This document shows, piece by piece, positions 59,723 to 64,000 of a stretch of 64,000 bases of DNA. How positions within the stretch are numbered: position 1 is the first letter of the stretch; every line of letters begins with the position of its first letter. The stretch lies in NCBI GenBank assembly GCA_021770825.1, contig JAETQD010000006.1, positions 98,999 to 162,998 on the forward strand, written 5' to 3'. Both the position numbers and the translations under genes were made by a program. The stretch comes from Clostridium sp. GTDB lineage: Bacteria > Bacillota > Clostridia > Lachnospirales > Lachnospiraceae. The notes under the pieces were generated by a model that saw nothing but the letters and a program-made list of their open reading frames with translations, made no database searches and was not told the origin of the DNA.

Positions 59723-60748
59723 ATGAGCGAAAATGTAAAAAATGTGAATTCTGCCGAAAAGGACCTTACTGCGGAGATTAAAAATCTTGTGGTAGAGTTC
59801 CGTACCGACTATGGTACCGTACAGGCATTAAATGGTCTTGACCTGGAAATCGAGCGTGGTAAGACACTTGGTTTAGTAGGCGAGACTGGTGCAGGTAAGA
59901 CAACAACAGGTTTATCCCTCCTCCGCCTGATTCCGAATCCTCCGGGAGTTATCGTGGACGGAACCATCAAGCTGGACGGCAAGGATATCCTGAAAATGAC
60001 TGATAAGGAAATGCAGGCAATCCGCGGTAAGGCTGTTGCCATGATTTTCCAGGATCCCATGACCTCCCTCGACCCGGTTATGACCGTTGAGGAGCAGATT
60101 GCCGAGGTTATCAAGCTTCATGAGAAAGATGTAGATGCAACTCAGAGAGCACGTGAGATGCTTGAGTTGGTAGGTATTCCGGGAAGCCGCGGCGGTGAGT
60201 ATCCGCACCAGTTCTCCGGTGGTATGAAGCAGCGTGTTGTTATCGCTATGGCCCTGGCATGTAACCCGGAGCTTCTGATTGCCGATGAGCCCACAACTGC
60301 TCTGGATGTTACCATTCAGGCACAGGTTCTTGAGATGATGAAGCAGTTACGTGATAAGTACAATACATCCATGCTTATGATTACCCATGACCTTGGTATC
60401 GTAGCTGAGATTTGTGATAAGGTATCCGTTGTTTATGCTGGCCGTGTTATTGAGCATGGTACTCTGGAGGATATCTTCAAGAATACACGTCATCCGTATA
60501 CTGAGGGACTTTTCAACTCCCTTCCGAACCTGGAGAACCGCCAGGCAGAGCTTAAGCCGATTAAGGGCTTAATGCCTGACCCCAGCAATCTGCCGAAGGG
60601 ATGTGCATTCTGCCCGCGTTGCGATTACGCAATGGAGATCTGTAAGACACAGAAGCCGGAGCGCGTATACCGCAATGATACTCATTACGTTGAATGTCAC
60701 CTGTATAATAAAGACAATATTCATGAGGGGAAGGTGAACATACGATGA
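59723..60748 (+). CDS. dppD: Peptide ABC transporter ATP-binding protein (DppD type)
   Basis: A 341-residue ATPase: Walker [10 protein letters not shown] (about 52-60), Q-loop [13 protein letters not shown], signature [15 protein letters not shown], Walker [13 protein letters not shown], switch [12 protein letters not shown]. The C-terminal oligopeptide domain with the [14 protein letters not shown] cysteine cluster is present; such clusters can hold Fe-S. It has a GGGGGTAGC ribosome site. Its stop overlaps the dppF start by four nt (ATGA), so the two ATPases are coupled. Confidence 0.94.
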   Translation: MSENVKNVNSAEKDLTAEIKNLVVEFRTDYGTVQALNGLDLEIERGKTLGLVGETGAGKTTTGLSLLRLIPNPPGVIVDGTIKLDGKDILKMTDKEMQAIRGKAVAMIFQDPMTSLDPVMTVEEQIAEVIKLHEKDVDATQRAREMLELVGIPGSRGGEYPHQFSGGMKQRVVIAMALACNPELLIADEPTTALDVTIQAQVLEMMKQLRDKYNTSMLMITHDLGIVAEICDKVSVVYAGRVIEHGTLEDIFKNTRHPYTEGLFNSLPNLENRQAELKPIKGLMPDPSNLPKGCAFCPRCDYAMEICKTQKPERVYRNDTHYVECHLYNKDNIHEGKVNIR

Positions 60749-61698
60749 GCACACAGCCGTTGCTTGAAGTTAAAAATTTGAAAAAGTATTTCAAAACACC
60801 GAAGGGAATGCTGCACGCCGTTGACGATGTTACCTTTACCATTGATAGAGGAAAAACATTGGGCGTAGTAGGTGAGTCCGGTTGTGGTAAATCCACCACA
60901 GGACGTGCAATCTTACGTCTGTTGGAGCCGACTTCCGGTGAAGTCCTCTTTGAAGGCCAGGATGTTGTTAAGCTGTCTGCGGAAGAAATGCGTAAGAAAC
61001 GTACCGAGATGCAGATCATCTTCCAGGACCCGTTCTCCAGCTTGAATCCGCGTAAGACAATCAGCCAGATCATCGCTGATCCGCTGAAAATCAACAAGAT
61101 TATCACGAACAAGAACGATCAGATGGACCGTGTTCGTGAGCTGATGGAGATCGTAGGTCTTGCGGACCGTCTGATCAATACATATCCTCACGAGCTGGAT
61201 GGCGGACGCCGTCAGCGTATCGGTATCGCTCGAGCACTGGCTCTGAATCCGAAATTCATCGTCTGCGATGAGCCGGTATCTGCCCTTGACGTTTCCATTC
61301 AGGCGCAGATCTTAAACCTGATGAAGGAACTGCAGCATAAGATGGGACTGACCTATATGTTCATTACCCATGACTTATCCGTTGTAAACCACTTCTCAGA
61401 TGATATCGCGGTTATGTACCTTGGCAGACTGATTGAGAAAGCTCCGTCTGAAGAGCTGTTTGCTAACCCGGTACATCCGTATACACAGGCTCTGTTATCC
61501 GCTATTCCGATTCCGTCTCTGGATAATAAGCGTGAGCGTATCTTACTGAAAGGTGAGATTACATCTCCCATCGAGCCGCCGAAAGCATGCCGTTTCGCAA
61601 ACCGCTGCCCGCATGCAACCGACCGCTGCCGTGGAGAAGAGCCGCCGCTTAAGGAAATCAGCCCAGGACATTTTGTTTCCTGCTTCCTTTGCGATTAA
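60745..61698 (+). CDS. dppF: Peptide ABC transporter ATP-binding protein (DppF type)
   Basis: A 317-residue ATPase: Walker [10 protein letters not shown] (about 42-50), Q-loop [13 protein letters not shown], Walker [15 protein letters not shown], switch [10 protein letters not shown]. The signature is [15 protein letters not shown], with Asp in place of Ser in LSGGQ, a change also known in some Clostridial DppF relatives. The C-terminal oligopeptide domain carries [14 protein letters not shown]. It is the last gene of the operon and is followed by a clear terminator. It forms the ATPase heterodimer with DppD. Confidence 0.93.
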   Translation: MSTQPLLEVKNLKKYFKTPKGMLHAVDDVTFTIDRGKTLGVVGESGCGKSTTGRAILRLLEPTSGEVLFEGQDVVKLSAEEMRKKRTEMQIIFQDPFSSLNPRKTISQIIADPLKINKIITNKNDQMDRVRELMEIVGLADRLINTYPHELDGGRRQRIGIARALALNPKFIVCDEPVSALDVSIQAQILNLMKELQHKMGLTYMFITHDLSVVNHFSDDIAVMYLGRLIEKAPSEELFANPVHPYTQALLSAIPIPSLDNKRERILLKGEITSPIEPPKACRFANRCPHATDRCRGEEPPLKEISPGHFVSCFLCD

Positions 61699-61727
61699 TT
61701 TAAATAGCAATGTGCCATTAATAAATC

Positions 61728-61768
61728 CGGTCAGAACACTTGGAATGAGTGTTCTGGCCGTTTTTTTA
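61728..61768 (+). terminator. Terminator of the peptide ABC operon
   Basis: CGGTCAGAACACT (61728-61740) pairs, with one wobble, with AGTGTTCTGGCCG (61748-61760), followed by seven T's. Confidence 0.85.
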
Positions 61769-61853
61769 AATGTCAGAATACTTGCACTGTCGGAGATTTC
61801 ATGATATGCTCTCCTGAAGAACACGTGTGAAAGAGTGAGGGAGTAAAGCAGGT

Positions 61854-63191
61854 ATGGAACTGGATATGACAAAGGGCCGGCCGATGTCCGTGCTTTTAAA
61901 GTTTGCACTGCCGTTAATGGCAGGCAATCTTTTCCAGCAGTTTTATAATATGGCAGATACCATCATTGTGGGACGGTTTGTGGGGGCGGATGCGCTGGCG
62001 GCAGTTGGAGCTACCGGAATTATCATGATTCTGCTCACAGGCTTTGCCCAGGGCATTACTTCCGGTTTTTCGATTCTGACCTCCCAGCGGTATGGGGCTG
62101 GGGATTTAAAAGGTGTGAAAAGAAGTGTGGCGAATGGCATTGTTTTGTCTCTGGCAGCATCGGCAGTTTTAACGGTTTTGTCTCTGGCTTCCATGAGACC
62201 GCTTCTGCACTTTATGAATACTCCTGAGGATATTTTCCAGGAGGCCTACACCTATATCATGGTAATCGGAGCAGGGATTACAGCCAGTGTTTTCTATAAT
62301 TTATTTTCTGCGTTTCTCAGAGCTGTCGGCAACAGCCGCGTGCCGTTATTTTTCCTGATTTTTTCGTCATGCTTAAATGTAGCGCTGGATCTTTTATTTA
62401 TTTTGTGTTTTGGCATGGGAACCCAGGGAGCAGCCTTGGCAACAGTCGCGGCACAGGCAGCTTCCGCCATTCTCTGCGGCGGATATATCTACATGAAGGT
62501 TCCTGTCCTGACACCATCTGCAGGAATGCGGAAGCTAAATGGCCACGATGCGAGACTCCAGCTTTCCATGGGAATCCCCATGGGCCTGCAGTTTGCAATT
62601 ACCGCCTTCGGCGGTATCGTGATGCAGTCGGCGGTCAACTTATTTGGAACGGTGGCTGTGGCCGCTTACACCGCAGCGGGAAAATTAGAGTCCCTTGCGG
62701 AGCAGGGCATGGTGGCCATTGGACAGGCCGCTGCAGTTTACGGTGGCCAGAATTTCGGAAAAGGCGATTATAAAAGAATCCGGGAGGGGGCACGCGCGGC
62801 ACTCCTGGCGGAGATTACATATGGAATCCTGGCAGCCCTCTGCATGTGTGCCATTCTGGAATCAGCGCTCCGGATTTTCTTTTCTGGTGACGTGGACCTT
62901 GCAGCCATGCTGCCGTGGGCGTGGACGTATACCAAAATATGCACCGCATTTTTTGTACCGCTCAGCACCATCTTTGTATTCCGAAATATTATGCAGGGAT
63001 GCGGATATGGATTCCTGCCCATGGCTGGCGGTATTGTGGAAATGGCCGCACGTTTCCTCATGGCATTTGCCGCAATGGGGATGAAAAACTATGCGGCAGC
63101 CTGCTTCTGCCATCCGGTGGCGTGGACATCGGCAGCGGTGTTTTTAGGAGGGGCATATTTGTGGGTGATGCGAAAAGAGAAGATGGGATAA
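61854..63191 (+). CDS. MATE family efflux transporter
   Basis: A 445-residue multidrug-and-toxin extrusion pump with 12 segments in two halves. LKFALPLMAGNLFQQFYNMADTI is the diagnostic first segment, GADALAAVGATG follows, and the second half starts near LQLSMGIPMGLQFAITAFGG. Members export cationic compounds using Na+ or H+. ATG 61854 has GAGGGAG some 11 nt upstream; an in-frame ATG at 61866 is a nearby alternative. The gene is intact to its stop at 63191, where base composition changes abruptly. Confidence 0.9.
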   Translation: MELDMTKGRPMSVLLKFALPLMAGNLFQQFYNMADTIIVGRFVGADALAAVGATGIIMILLTGFAQGITSGFSILTSQRYGAGDLKGVKRSVANGIVLSLAASAVLTVLSLASMRPLLHFMNTPEDIFQEAYTYIMVIGAGITASVFYNLFSAFLRAVGNSRVPLFFLIFSSCLNVALDLLFILCFGMGTQGAALATVAAQAASAILCGGYIYMKVPVLTPSAGMRKLNGHDARLQLSMGIPMGLQFAITAFGGIVMQSAVNLFGTVAVAAYTAAGKLESLAEQGMVAIGQAAAVYGGQNFGKGDYKRIREGARAALLAEITYGILAALCMCAILESALRIFFSGDVDLAAMLPWAWTYTKICTAFFVPLSTIFVFRNIMQGCGYGFLPMAGGIVEMAARFLMAFAAMGMKNYAAACFCHPVAWTSAAVFLGGAYLWVMRKEKMG

Positions 63192-63691
63192 GCGGTAAAA
63201 ATAAGGTTTCAATGGCAGAATTGAAAATCGGCTTTGAAAAACTCGGGTTCAAAGAGGTTAAAACATACTTGAACAGCGGTAATGTGATTTTTTCGAGCGA
63301 TGAAGATAATGTGGGGAGTTTTACAAACAGAATTGAAACAATGATAAGAACTCGGTTTGGCTTGGATATTCCGGTTTTTGTTATATCGCAAGAAACACTT
63401 GAGGACATTTTGGGCAATGCACCTGACTGGTGGGGCAATGGAAATAAAGAAATCTATGACAATCTGATTTTTATTATGCCGCCAGTTGCCATTGCTGAAG
63501 TTTTTAACGAACTTGGGGAGCCAAAGGAAGGATTAGAAAAGATAGAGAGTTATGGGGAAGTGATATTCTGGTCCTTCAGCCGGAAAGATTATCAAAAAAC
63601 AAACTGGTGGTCAAAGACGGCAAGTGCAGGCATCAGAAGAAAATTGACAATAAGGACAGCGAATACTGTTAGAAAGATCGTTGGAATGTGA
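63188..63691 (+). pseudogene. DUF1697 protein, 5'-truncated
   Basis: The frame reads SGKNKVSMAELKIGFEKLGF, then KTYLNSGNVIFSS and a C-terminal KDYQKTNWWSKTA...TIRTANTVRKI, matching DUF1697 throughout. The family's usual opening of about 13 residues (a YIALLRGIN-type strand) is missing: upstream of ATA-AGC-GGT the sequence is the end of the MATE gene. ATG 63212 could start a shortened protein of 159 residues with a weak site (AAGG), so it might still be made. G+C is about 35-40 % here against 55-58 % just before. Most simply, a deletion or recombination joined the tail of a foreign gene to the MATE stop codon. Confidence 0.7.
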
Positions 63692-63801
63692 GTGATTGGC
63701 GGGGGTGAAAATAGAGTATTTCAGGTAGAAGAGTTTGTAATTTAATAAAAGAAATGCAGTCCCAATTTTAGGTAATGCATATAAGTAGAATTTTCTCAGC
63801 C

Positions 63802-63838
63802 TTGTACTTGTGTATGGGGCTGCTTTTTTGTATCAAAT
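63802..63838 (+). terminator. Terminator in the 3' end intergenic stretch
   Basis: CAGCCTT pairs with GGGGCTG (two wobbles), followed by CTTTTTTG. It precedes the gene starting at the window edge. The rest of 63692-63925 is A/T-rich with no other gene seen. Confidence 0.55.
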
Positions 63839-63925
63839 TTCCGGAATCGGCAAAAATATGATTGGTATTCGATGGATAAACTTGGATAACGTATAATTAG
63901 TTTCGCAAATTCAATTTCATAAAAA

Positions 63926-63955
63926 TAGACATGGTCTATAGCCGTTTGGTAGAAT
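63926..63955 (+). promoter_or_regulatory. Promoter with overlapping dyad
   Basis: TAGACA (63926-63931), 18-nt spacer, TAGAAT (63950-63955). The -35 box lies inside the dyad ATAGAC-ATG-GTCTAT (63925-63939), which could be an operator. It serves the gene starting at 63996. Confidence 0.4.
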
Positions 63956-63995
63956 AAAGTTACCACACAAAATTCACCATAGGAGGTATAGAACC

Positions 63996-64000
63996 ATGTC
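63996..64000 (+). CDS. Start of a gene cut by the window edge
   Basis: ATG 63996 follows AGGAGGT (63981-63987) at ideal distance. Only one codon and two bases are visible, so no product can be named. Confidence 0.6.

Noticed and set aside
62915..63187. Extension of the DUF1697 frame upstream into the MATE gene
   Set aside because: That part is an off-frame reading of the MATE coding sequence with no similarity to the DUF1697 N-terminus.
1..64000. CRISPR arrays, tRNA or rRNA genes, complete insertion sequences or prophage
   Set aside because: None seen: no regularly spaced repeats, no cloverleaf-like sequences noticed, no transposase with terminal inverted repeats. Small tRNAs could be missed by eye.

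Overview
The window looks like chromosomal DNA of a spore-forming, anaerobic, gut-type Clostridia member, most likely Lachnospiraceae (Clostridium cluster XIVa). The reasons are the sporulation genes (spoIID, a spoIIQ-like gene, cotJABC), an ileS gene under a T-box, cysteine desulfidase, SNF and MATE transporters, a Rpn-type nuclease, strong AGGAGG ribosome-binding sites, and an overall G+C near 50 %. No rRNA, tRNA, CRISPR array, prophage or complete insertion sequence was seen.

Layout. 1-6.2 kb: the 3' end of an N-carbamoylputrescine amidase gene, a decayed gene remnant, leuB, then a serine-synthesis operon (serC, serA, DUF1015) followed by a DedA gene. 6.2-6.65 kb: a perfect sigma-A promoter driving an A-rich, apparently non-coding transcript. 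6.66-8.4 kb, minus strand: a glycosylase for deaminated bases, a tiny unknown protein and a PflA-like radical SAM protein. 8.5-13.7 kb: ftsH, a secreted subtilisin-like lipoprotein and an MFS transporter. 13.7-28 kb: ilvE, an Old Yellow Enzyme/MFS pair, two LysR regulators each facing a metabolic or transport gene (cyuA; SNF transporter), an NhaD-like antiporter paired with a CMP-kinase-like protein, a Rpn nuclease, a YwlG-like protein and pncB.

28-37.5 kb: ileS with its T-box leader, glycogen phosphorylase, spoIID, spoIIQ, and a LUD/CBS pair. 37.5-50 kb: a minus-strand operon (AraC regulator, ParB-like/BMP fusion, metallophosphoesterase) diverging from an alpha-galactoside operon (binding protein, two permeases, GH36 alpha-galactosidase, small membrane protein, amylosucrase-like GH13, ATPase). 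50-56 kb: cotJABC, a DUF1540 mini-protein, a PucR regulator, YitT and LysE membrane proteins and a SagB-like nitroreductase. 56-61.7 kb: a dipeptide ABC operon with a structured leader and an internal terminator after the binding protein. 61.8-64 kb: a MATE pump, then an abrupt drop in G+C at its stop codon, a 5'-truncated DUF1697 gene, and the start of a new gene at the window edge.

Most genes are ordinary core or metabolic genes. The less explained items are the A-rich RNA at 6263-6650, a dispersed palindromic element with one copy after the 12.5-kb MFS gene and a longer one wedged between the ileS T-box and ileS, the ParB-like/BMP fusion, and several perfect palindromes in regulator promoters. 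No function was assigned where only sequence pattern was available. All family assignments are by reading the translations; no database search was run.
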